From NCBI GenBank assembly GCA_945952465.1, contig CAMFIB010000001.1, positions 744,001-808,000 of the forward strand: a DNA stretch of 64,000 nt. The letters run 5' to 3'. Positions 16,771 through 24,210 of the stretch are shown here, piece by piece. The notes beneath the pieces are model-generated. The model saw only the letters and a program-made list of their open reading frames with translations. It did not search any database and had not been told where the DNA came from. Within the stretch, counting starts at the first letter, position 1, and every line of letters starts with the position of its first letter. Made by a program: the position numbers and the translations under genes. Origin of the DNA: an uncultured Pseudomonadota bacterium. Lineage in GTDB: Bacteria > Pseudomonadota > Gammaproteobacteria > Burkholderiales > Burkholderiaceae_C.

Positions 16771-17661
16771 TCAGTGGCCCGGCAGCGGCGGCAGGGTGGG
16801 CAGGTTGGCCGGATCGGTCAGGCTGGCGATCGACGGGAGTGCGGGCGCATGGAGCGCCGACAGGCTGTCGATCAGCATGTTGACCGGAGCCGCCGCCGGC
16901 CCCGCATGAACGTACGCGTTGCTGCTCAGCGGTGAGCTGTCGCCGCTAACGGCCTGAAGCACCGCCACCAGCGGTGCTGCGCCATCGGCCAGCGTGTGCT
17001 CTTGTCCTCCAGCGGTGATGCCGCCCGCAACGGCGTCGAGAGGCAGCGCCGAGACCGCCTGGCCGAGGCTGGCCGTGTTCAATTCGAGGTTGCCGTTGGC
17101 GGCGTTGGCACCCGAAGCCTTCAGGCCGTCGAGCAAGCTGGTGATCGGGCCCGTGAAGTCGCTGCCGGAGCCATTGACGGCCAGCGTGGCCTGGCCGTCT
17201 GTCGCGGTGTGCACGGCGCCCCGCAGGGCGTCGAATCCGGCGGCGGCCTGCCCACCGAAGGCGTCGTTGGCGGCTTGCCCGATTGCGGCCAGCAGGCTGT
17301 CGGCAGGTGCGCCGACGGTGCTGCCGACCAGCGTGAGATGCGCGCCGCCGTGCAGGGGTTCGACGATCTCCACCACGGACGCCAGCAGGCTGTCGGCCGT
17401 GGGCGCTTGCGACTGCAACAGGCCGTCGATCTGGGTCAGCGTGGGCAGCGCCTGCTGGTGCGCCGCTGCCGCCGCTTCTTGGAGCGCGGCTTGCGCCTGG
17501 GCGTAGCCATCGGCCAGGGCGTTGGAGAGCTGTGCGCCGCCCTGCTGCGCCTGATCAAGAGCGCCTGTAGCGGCCTGCGTGAAGGCCGTCTGCAAGACAC
17601 CTGTGGTGATGTCGGTGTCGTTGACGTGCACGCCGGCGTCGGGAAGGTTGAACGAACTCAT
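16771..17661 (-). CDS. Ala/Gly-rich protein of unknown function
   Basis: A 296-residue protein starting at ATG 17661. It is rich in Ala, Gly, Leu and Asp with amphipathic helices in the first 110 residues (for example ALADGYAQAQAALQEAAAAAH), followed by loosely repeated segments around (G/A)-x-ADSLLA and a proline-rich tail ending PLPPLPGH. No signal peptide, membrane span or known domain is visible. It is read towards the prophage end, its stop lying 24 bases from the convergent peptidase stop. Coding nature is supported by strong third-position bias and an unbroken frame. Confidence 0.6.
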   Translation of the reverse strand: MSSFNLPDAGVHVNDTDITTGVLQTAFTQAATGALDQAQQGGAQLSNALADGYAQAQAALQEAAAAAHQQALPTLTQIDGLLQSQAPTADSLLASVVEIVEPLHGGAHLTLVGSTVGAPADSLLAAIGQAANDAFGGQAAAGFDALRGAVHTATDGQATLAVNGSGSDFTGPITSLLDGLKASGANAANGNLELNTASLGQAVSALPLDAVAGGITAGGQEHTLADGAAPLVAVLQAVSGDSSPLSSNAYVHAGPAAAPVNMLIDSLSALHAPALPSIASLTDPANLPTLPPLPGH

Positions 17662-17973
17662 GCTGCGGACTCCTGAACGAATGTGAATATTTCCGCTGGC
17701 GTGAAAAATTCGCCAACGGATGCTTTCCTATCGAACATGAACCGCGAAACCTGAGCGTTCGCATACTTTGGTTTTCGTTGTTGTGTGACGTAGTTGCGTT
17801 TTACGCTCGCGCACCGGCGTCAACGAAATCTTTACTGGGGCAATGGGGGAACTCACGGTGGTTTCACGACCCCAATCAAGCGTTGTGGGAAGCTGGTGAG
17901 TCCACCTCCAGCCCGGGCACGCCGGACTTGAAATCGCCGCGCTGCTCCCCACGTGGTAACTGTTCTCTCCTCG

Positions 17974-18024
17974 CATGGCTTCTTGCCATGATTGCCCCGG
18001 GCGCTTCGTGTGGCCGGGGCTTTT
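17974..18024 (+). ncRNA. hairpin plus intrinsic terminator without a gene (small-RNA 3' end candidate 1)
   Basis: Within the 686-base gene-free stretch, a perfect stem CATGGC-TTCTT-GCCATG (17974-17990) is followed at once by GCCCCGG...CCGGGGC (17994-18020) and TTTT. The run of T is on the plus strand, while both flanking genes are on the minus strand, so this does not end either of them. A transcript start was not identified; the upstream extent is unknown. Confidence 0.4.
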
Positions 18025-18168
18025 CTCCGTGCGTACGCCCGCCCATCCGCGCTGGTACGCCGTTCACGTTTTCTTTTCTTGCGGCAGCCTTGCAAGCGGC
18101 GCTGGGGTTTTCACGCTGGCACCTGGGGGTGGCGGTGCCTACACTGAGGCTGTTCTTGTCAAGGAACT

Positions 18169-18245
18169 GGTGGCCGACCGCATTTCCGATGCCTTTCCAG
18201 CGGCCACCATTCGGGCCCCGAGACGTTTGCGTCCGGGGCCTTTTT
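18169..18245 (+). ncRNA. structured small-RNA candidate 2 with strong intrinsic terminator
   Basis: A perfect 8-base inverted repeat GGTGGCCG/CGGCCACC (18169-18176 and 18201-18208) encloses 24 bases and is followed directly by GGCCCCG-A-GACG-TTTG-CGTC-CGGGGCC (18214-18240) and five T. This is an exceptionally strong plus-strand terminator with no plus-strand gene in front of it. The rest of the gap between 17662 and 18347 shows no convincing coding sequence: a 163-codon frame at 17778-18269 lacks the normal codon bias and runs through both terminators. Confidence 0.5.
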
Positions 18246-18271
18246 GTTTCTGGCGCGTGTCAGCTCTGAGC

Positions 18272-18330
18272 GTTTGCTACTTAAATTGCAGCAAAGAATC
18301 CAGCATTGGCGCTGACTTGCGGCCAATAAA
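18272..18330 (+). repeat. dispersed repeat, copy 1 (CGCTGACTT family)
   Basis: Reads GCTACTTAAATTGCAGC then, after a spacer, GGCGCTGACTTGCGGCC. It shares the order GCTA(C/T), A/T-rich, AGC, GAA and CGCTGACTT-NN-GGCC with copies at 34145, 48278 and 60301. It lies just downstream of the stop of the minus-strand gene at 18348 and after small-RNA candidate 2. Confidence 0.6.
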
Positions 18331-18347
18331 GCGTTAAAAGAGGCGCC

Positions 18348-18878
18348 TCAGCGCAGTGCGGCGATGGTGGCGGTCGTTGCGGCCTGCTGCACGCCCACCG
18401 AGACGGGGTCGACAGTGATGACCTGTTGGCCACCGAACTCCGAGCCGAAACGCAACTGCACCGGCCCCGCCGCAGCCTGAGCCAGCACATCGGCCGGCAC
18501 GGCGACCTCGATCTGCTCGAAGAAAGTGCAGGTGCCCTTGCATTCCAGCAGGGCCTTCTTCGTGGCGAGGACTTCAAGGGCGCGGCCGTCTGCCGTGCTG
18601 GCGACGCGCCAGTTCTGCCAGGCCGTGGATTTGTACAGCATGCCGAACTGGAGCGAGGTCGAGGCCTGGCGGGATTTCTTGTCGACACTGGTCACCAGGC
18701 TCCAACTGCGCTCGCTCAGCTCGTCGTTTTTCTCTTCCGAGCGCTTGCCCTTCAGCGCCACCGTCGGATCGGACTCGCTGGTGACCACCTTGACATCCTG
18801 CCGCCAGTCCTGGGCCAGCGCGGGGACGGCCAGCATGGCGGAAAGGATGAGCGAGGTCGCGGTGGTGAGGTGTTTCAT
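18348..18878 (-). CDS. secreted protein of unknown function
   Basis: A 176-residue protein from ATG 18878 with a clear signal peptide (residues 1-22, cleavage after ALA) and a mature part of mixed charge and predicted beta structure, ending in an Ala/Thr-rich helix. Two cysteines close together (ECKGTC, near residues 113-118) may form a disulfide. No family recognised. It is a single gene next to tRNA-Leu, with a repeat element at its 3' end. Confidence 0.7.
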   Translation of the reverse strand: MKHLTTATSLILSAMLAVPALAQDWRQDVKVVTSESDPTVALKGKRSEEKNDELSERSWSLVTSVDKKSRQASTSLQFGMLYKSTAWQNWRVASTADGRALEVLATKKALLECKGTCTFFEQIEVAVPADVLAQAAAGPVQLRFGSEFGGQQVITVDPVSVGVQQAATTATIAALR

Positions 18879-18906
18879 GGTGGTGGCTCGGTGAGCTGCG
18901 GTTGTC

Positions 18907-18998
18907 TGGTGCCCGGGGCCGGGCTCGAACCGGCACGCCCCATTTCTGGAAGCAGCGGATTTTAAGTCCGCGGTGTCTACCTATTTCACCACCCGGGC
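18907..18998 (-). tRNA. tRNA-Leu (UAA)
   Basis: On the minus strand the sequence folds as GCCCGGG acceptor, D arm with GGTAGA, anticodon stem GCGGA with loop CTTAAAA (anticodon TAA), a long variable arm typical of class II tRNAs, T arm GCCGG-TTCGAGC-CCGGC and CCCGGGC-A-CCA. The CCA is encoded. All stems pair. Confidence 0.96.
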
Positions 18999-19020
18999 GG
19001 GTGTCTGCCGCAGTGTAGTA

Positions 19021-19488
19021 CTACAGAAAACGCTCGAGCAGGCGCCGCGAGGCGCGGTCCAGCGCGCGGAAGTCAGGCACAGTGAAGAGCACGCCGTGTT
19101 CGGCGGTGATCAGCAGGCGCGAGCCGCCGAGCCGGCGGATGTCTTCTTCGCCCTTCAACACGAAATCGGCGGTGCCGCGGTCTGTCTCCACGGTCCAGGT
19201 GCTGGGCGTGGAAAAGGTCGACACCTGCACCAGCCGCTCGATGCGGGGCATGAACTCGCGCGTGGCCAGTTCGGCGTCGATCAGCGCCTTCACATCACTG
19301 GGCAGCGTGGCGAGGTCGGCGATCCAGGCCAGCTCGTGGCCGTCGGGCCCTACGAGGGACAGCGACTCTTCAGCCGCGCTGATCGGGAAGGCGCGCACCG
19401 GCACGACGCCGGCGACGTCGCCCTGGTTGGGGTCGCTGTAGACCAGCCTGCCAGCGCCGTCGCGCTTCAGCGTGAAATTCGCACTCAT
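19021..19488 (-). CDS. DUF1854 family protein, cyanophycin-associated
   Basis: A 155-residue soluble protein starting at ATG 19488, overlapping the stop of the ABC transporter by four bases, so the two are coupled. It contains the FPISAAEESLSLVGPDGHELAWI and ...TAEHGVLFTVPDFRALDR segments typical of DUF1854. In Burkholderiales this family is regularly found beside cyanophycin genes, as here. Its molecular role is unknown. Confidence 0.8.
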   Translation of the reverse strand: MSANFTLKRDGAGRLVYSDPNQGDVAGVVPVRAFPISAAEESLSLVGPDGHELAWIADLATLPSDVKALIDAELATREFMPRIERLVQVSTFSTPSTWTVETDRGTADFVLKGEEDIRRLGGSRLLITAEHGVLFTVPDFRALDRASRRLLERFL

Positions 19489-21797
19489 GGGTTGCCGGCC
19501 GGGTGGGCCGCGTGGGTTTCAAGCAGGGGCTGCTGTTGCAGCACGGGGCCTTCGTCGTCGTCTTCGCCGTCCACGCGCCGCAGCTGGGCCTGGTAGAGCC
19601 GCCAGTAGGCGCCCTGGCGGCCGATCAGCTCGTCGTGCGAGCCGACCTCGAGCACCTCACCGCGGTCCATCACCACCAGGCGGTTGGCCTTGCGCAGCGT
19701 GGACAGCCGGTGGGCGATGGCGATGGTGGTGCGACCCTGCACCAGGTTATCGAGCGCCTTCTGGATTTCCTTTTCGGTCTCGGTGTCGACACTCGACGTG
19801 GCCTCGTCGAGGATCAGGATGCGCGGGTCGATCAGCAGCGCCCGCGCGATCGAGATGCGCTGGCGCTCGCCACCCGACAAACCCTGGCCGCGTTCGCCCA
19901 CCACCGAGTCGTAGCCCAGCGGCAGCCGCAGGATGAACTCGTGCGCGTGGGCGGCGCGCGCGGCGGCGACGATCTCGGCGCGGCTGGCGCCGGGTTTGCC
20001 GTAGGCGATGTTCTCGGCGATGGTGCCGAAGAACAGAAACGGTTCCTGCAGCACCAGCCCGATGTGGCGCCGGTAGTCGGCCACGCCGAAGCGGCGCACA
20101 TCCACGCCGTCGACCTTGATCGCGCCTTCGCTCACGTCGTAGAAGCGGCACAGCAGATTCACCAGCGTGCTCTTGCCCGAACCGCTGTGGCCGACCAGGC
20201 CGATCATCTCGCCGGGCTCGATCGTTAGGTCAAGCCCGCGGATCACCGAGCGGCTGCCGTAGCGGAAGCCCAGCCCGCGCATCTCGATGCGGCCTTCTAC
20301 CCGCTCCAGTTGCACCGGCTGCGCGGGCTCCGGCACGTTGGAGGTGTGGTCGAGGATGTCGAAGATGCGCTTGGCGCCGGCGGCGGCCTTTTGCGTGACC
20401 GAAACGATGCGACTCATGGAGTCGAGCCGGGTGTAGAAGCGGCCGATGTAGGCAATGAAGGCGGTCAGCACACCCACGGTGATCTCGCTGCGCGACACCA
20501 GCCAGATGCCGAAGGCCCACACCACCAGCAGGCCGATCTCGGTCAGCAGCGAGACGGTGGGCGAGAACAGCGACCAGGTCTTGTTCAGCTTGTCATTGAC
20601 CTGCAGGTTGTGCCGGTTGGCGTCGCGGAAACGGTTGGCTTCGCGTTTTTCCTGGGCGAAGGCCTTGACCACGCGGATGCCGGGGATCGTGTCGGCCAGC
20701 ACGTTGCTGACCTCGGACCAGACCCGGTCGATCTTCTCGAAGCCGGTGCGCAGCCGGTCGCGCACCACGTGGATCATCCAGGCGATGAAGGGCAGCGGCA
20801 GCAGCGTGACCACCGCCAGCCAGGGGTTGATGGAGAACAGGATGACGGCCGTCATCACGATCATGAGCACGTCGGTCGCGAAATCCAGCGCGTGCAGCGA
20901 CAGGAAGACGCAGATGCGGTCGGTCTCGGAGCCGATTCGCGCCATCAGGTCGCCGGTGCGCTTGCCGCCGAAATAGTCGAGCGACAGCGCCAGCAGGTGT
21001 TCGAAGGTGGTGGTGCGCAAATCGGAGCCGATGCGCTCCGACACCAGCGCCAACAGGTAGGTGCGGGCCCAGCTCAGGCCCCAGGCCGCCACCGCCGCAC
21101 CGGCCAGGCCGGCGAGGTAGCCACCGACGATCCAGGGGTCGATGGTCTTGCCGTTCTGGAACGGGATCAGCACGTCGTCCATCAGCGGGATGGTCAGGTA
21201 GGGCGGGATCAGCGTGGCCGCGGTCGACAGCAGCGTGAGGATGAAGCCGAGCAGCAGCTGGTTCCGGTAGGGCCGGGCGAAACGCCACAGCCGCAGCAGC
21301 ACCCAGGTCGAGGGGGGCTGCTGCTCGCGGTCGCAGGCGGGACAATCGTCGGAGTCGGCCGGCAGCGGCGCCTGGCAGCTCGGGCACAGCGCGCCCTCGT
21401 CGGGCGGCGGCGCGGCGAAGGCCCGCTGGGCCTGCTGGCGGTCAAACAGCCGCATCAGCCGCAGAACCTCGGGGTTGCGGCCCAGCGTGTAGCGCCACGC
21501 CGCCAGGCGGTTTGTGCCATCGCGCAGTTCCAGCGTCCCGACGCCGCCGTGGTCGTGGTGCTGCAGGGCCTGGGTGGCCGCGAGCGGCCACGCCTGCCAG
21601 GCCAGGCCCTCGGCCGGCTGGGTCAGCAGGCGCTGGTCGGTCAGCGCCACACGCCCTGTGGAGAAGCGCAAGCCACCGTCGAGGTCAACCGTCAGCGCGG
21701 TCAGCACGTTTTCCCCCGGGAGGAGCTGCGTGCGCAGCCCAGCCCAGTCCGGGTCGGGGATGCTGGAGGGAAGGTCGACGGAAGGGTGTTGTGGCAT
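19485..21797 (-). CDS. ABC exporter half-transporter with zinc-ribbon N-terminus, cyanophycin-associated
   Basis: A 770-residue fusion of membrane and ATPase domains. An N-terminal cytoplasmic region of about 175 residues contains two CPxC pairs (near residues 138-156) like a zinc ribbon; then six membrane spans (about 180-460); then the ATPase with Walker [10 protein letters not shown] (K542), signature LSGGERQR (about 640) and Walker [11 protein letters not shown] (about 661). It begins at ATG 21797, divergent from the cyanophycin synthetases across about 170 bases, and overlaps the DUF1854 gene. The substrate is not known; a role in cyanophycin metabolism is inferred only from conserved neighbourhood. 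Confidence 0.87.
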   Translation of the reverse strand: MPQHPSVDLPSSIPDPDWAGLRTQLLPGENVLTALTVDLDGGLRFSTGRVALTDQRLLTQPAEGLAWQAWPLAATQALQHHDHGGVGTLELRDGTNRLAAWRYTLGRNPEVLRLMRLFDRQQAQRAFAAPPPDEGALCPSCQAPLPADSDDCPACDREQQPPSTWVLLRLWRFARPYRNQLLLGFILTLLSTAATLIPPYLTIPLMDDVLIPFQNGKTIDPWIVGGYLAGLAGAAVAAWGLSWARTYLLALVSERIGSDLRTTTFEHLLALSLDYFGGKRTGDLMARIGSETDRICVFLSLHALDFATDVLMIVMTAVILFSINPWLAVVTLLPLPFIAWMIHVVRDRLRTGFEKIDRVWSEVSNVLADTIPGIRVVKAFAQEKREANRFRDANRHNLQVNDKLNKTWSLFSPTVSLLTEIGLLVVWAFGIWLVSRSEITVGVLTAFIAYIGRFYTRLDSMSRIVSVTQKAAAGAKRIFDILDHTSNVPEPAQPVQLERVEGRIEMRGLGFRYGSRSVIRGLDLTIEPGEMIGLVGHSGSGKSTLVNLLCRFYDVSEGAIKVDGVDVRRFGVADYRRHIGLVLQEPFLFFGTIAENIAYGKPGASRAEIVAAARAAHAHEFILRLPLGYDSVVGERGQGLSGGERQRISIARALLIDPRILILDEATSSVDTETEKEIQKALDNLVQGRTTIAIAHRLSTLRKANRLVVMDRGEVLEVGSHDELIGRQGAYWRLYQAQLRRVDGEDDDEGPVLQQQPLLETHAAHPAGNP

Positions 21798-21967
21798 GGA
21801 TCGCGGTGGGGTCCACGGTGGCCCGGTGAATCGCCGGGAGCGCTGTGTGGAAACTAGAATTCTCGCTGAATCAGCCCTGGCCCGAGCGGCGTCCGTTCAA
21901 TCGGCCCGTGTTTCCACCCACCGCCGCAGTCCCTGTTGATGCGCTGTAAGCCCCCGATTTGCCCGAC

Positions 21968-24175
21968 ATGACGACCTTCGACGACATCAAGCTGCTGCGC
22001 GTGAATTACCTGCGCGGCCCCAACATCTGGACGTACCGCCCCGTGCTGGAGGTCTGGCTCGACCTTGGCGATCTGGAAAACTTCCCCTCGCACCAGATTC
22101 CCGGCCTGCCGGACCGGCTGGTGGCGCTGCTGCCCGGCCTCGTCGAGCACCACTGCGGTGTCGGTGAGCACGGCGGTTTTCTCCAGCGCCTGTACGAAGG
22201 CACCTGGAGCGGCCATGTGCTGGAGCACGTGGTCATCGAACTGCTGAACCTGGCCGGCATGCCGACCGGTTTCGGCCAGACCCGCAGCACCTCGAAGACG
22301 GGCGTCTACCGCATGGTGTTCCGTGCCCGGGACGAGCAGGTGGCCCGCGCCGCGCTGGCCTGTGGCCACCGGCTGCTGATGGCGGCGATCCGCAACGAAG
22401 CCTTCGACGTGCCGGCCGCCGTGGCCGCCGTGCGCGAGGCCATCGACGACAGCTACCTCGGGCCCAGCACCGCCTGCATCGTGGCGGCGGCGACAGACCG
22501 CGACATACCGCACCTGCGCCTGAACGACGGCAATCTGGTGCAGTTGGGCTACGGTGCGGCGCAGCGCCGCATCTGGACGGCCGAAACAGAGCGCACCAGC
22601 GCCATAGCCGAAGGCATCGCCCACGACAAGGACCTCACCAAGAGCCTGCTGCGCGCGGTCGGCGTGCCGGTGCCGGAGGGCGAGATCGTCGAATCTCCTG
22701 AAGAGGCCTGGGACGCGGCGAACGACATCGGCCTGCCGGTGGTGGTCAAGCCGTCCGACGGCAACCACGGCCGCGGCGTATCCCTCGACCTGAAGAAGCG
22801 CGAAGACATCGAGGCCGCCTTCCTGCTGGCGCAGGAGCACGGCAGCGAGGTCATCGTGGAGCGTTTCGTGAAGGGCCACGAGCACCGGCTGCTGGTGGTG
22901 GGCGGCAAGGTGGTTGCGGTGGCCCGAGGCGAGGCCGCCTGGGTCGTGGCCGACGGCACCTCCACCGTGGTCGAACTGGTCGACCAGCAGCTCAACACCG
23001 ATCCGCGCCGCGGCCTGAACGAAGACGCACCGCTGAACCTGGTGGAGACCCGCACCGACGAGGCCATTCTGCTCGACCTGCAGCGCCAGGGCCTCACGCC
23101 CGACGCGGTGCCCGAGGCCGGCCGCCAGGTGCTGATCCAGCGCAACGGCAACGTCGCGATCGACTGCACCGACCAGATCCACCCCGAAGTCGAATTCGCC
23201 GCCTCGCTGGCCGCCCGCACGGTGGGCCTAGACATTGCCGGCATCGACTTGGTGGCGCAGGACATCGGCCAGCCGCTGCAGGCGCAGGGTGGCGCCATCG
23301 TCGAGGTCAACGCCGGTCCCGGCCTGCTGATGCACCTGAAGCCCGCCGAGGGCGTGCCCCGCCCGGTGGGCCGCGCCATCGTCGACCACTTGTTCGCCGA
23401 CCACGAACCCGGCCGGGTGCCGGTGATCGGCGTGGCGGGCATCGAACACACGGCCACCATTTCGCGCCTCGTCGCCTGGCTGCTGCAACTGGGCGGCACG
23501 CGGGTCGGCCTGGCCTGCCGTGACGGCCTGTATGTGGACGGCCGCTGCGTCGAGGGCGGCGACCGCGCCAACTGGGTCTCTGGCCACCGGCTGCTCATGA
23601 ACCAGGCCGTGCAGGCCGTGGTGCTGGAGAACGGGGCCGAACTGATCCTGCGCGACGGCCTGGCCTACGACCGCTGCCAGGTGGGCGTGGTCACCGACAT
23701 GGCCGGCTGGGAAGGGCTGGGCCATTACGACGTGTTCGAGGCCGATCAGATGCGCAAGGTCTTGCGCACCCAGGTGGACGTGGTGCTGTCCGGCGGCGCA
23801 GCCGTGCTGAATGCCGACAGACCCGAAGTCGCCGAACTGGCCGAACTGAGCGATGGCGGCGTGGTGCTGTACGCGCAGGCCGAAGCCAACGTCGCCGTGG
23901 AGGCGCATCGCGCCACCGGCGGCCGTGCCGTCTTCGTGCGCGGTGGCGCATTGGCGCTGGCCAACGGCACGCTGGAGCCGCAGGTGCTGGTGCTGGGCAC
24001 CACTGGCGCACAGGCCGCTGCCGATGCCAACCGCCTGCCGGTGCTGCTGGCCGCCACGGCCGCCGCCTGGGCGATGGCGGTGCCGGCCGACTTGATCGTG
24101 GCCGGCATCGAAACCTTTTCATGGACGGCACCGACGCCGCCGCGGCCGGTGCGGCAGCTGGCCGTCGCCGTCTGA
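21968..24175 (+). CDS. cyanophycin synthetase-like protein with degenerate Mur-ligase P-loop
   Basis: A 735-residue paralogue of the next gene, starting at ATG 21968 (a TTG at 21959 is possible). The N-terminal domain and central ATP-grasp domain are well kept: DKDLTKSLLRAVGVPVPEG, VVVKPSDGNHGRGVSLD and VEVNAGPGLLMHL are all present. In the C-terminal Mur-ligase domain, where the partner has VTGTNGKTTTSRL, this protein has VAGIEHTATISRL (from G488 on): the P-loop lysine is gone, and the domain is about 120 residues shorter. It probably adds only one amino acid type, needs its partner, or acts structurally. Confidence 0.88.
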   Translation: MTTFDDIKLLRVNYLRGPNIWTYRPVLEVWLDLGDLENFPSHQIPGLPDRLVALLPGLVEHHCGVGEHGGFLQRLYEGTWSGHVLEHVVIELLNLAGMPTGFGQTRSTSKTGVYRMVFRARDEQVARAALACGHRLLMAAIRNEAFDVPAAVAAVREAIDDSYLGPSTACIVAAATDRDIPHLRLNDGNLVQLGYGAAQRRIWTAETERTSAIAEGIAHDKDLTKSLLRAVGVPVPEGEIVESPEEAWDAANDIGLPVVVKPSDGNHGRGVSLDLKKREDIEAAFLLAQEHGSEVIVERFVKGHEHRLLVVGGKVVAVARGEAAWVVADGTSTVVELVDQQLNTDPRRGLNEDAPLNLVETRTDEAILLDLQRQGLTPDAVPEAGRQVLIQRNGNVAIDCTDQIHPEVEFAASLAARTVGLDIAGIDLVAQDIGQPLQAQGGAIVEVNAGPGLLMHLKPAEGVPRPVGRAIVDHLFADHEPGRVPVIGVAGIEHTATISRLVAWLLQLGGTRVGLACRDGLYVDGRCVEGGDRANWVSGHRLLMNQAVQAVVLENGAELILRDGLAYDRCQVGVVTDMAGWEGLGHYDVFEADQMRKVLRTQVDVVLSGGAAVLNADRPEVAELAELSDGGVVLYAQAEANVAVEAHRATGGRAVFVRGGALALANGTLEPQVLVLGTTGAQAAADANRLPVLLAATAAAWAMAVPADLIVAGIETFSWTAPTPPRPVRQLAVAV

Positions 24176-24210
24176 ACGACACGCAAAAGACGAGAGAGCG
24201 GGACCCGAGG

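Noticed and set aside
17778..18269. 163-codon open frame in the gene-free stretch
   Set aside because: It crosses both terminator hairpins, lacks a ribosome binding site and does not show the third-position bias of neighbouring genes.
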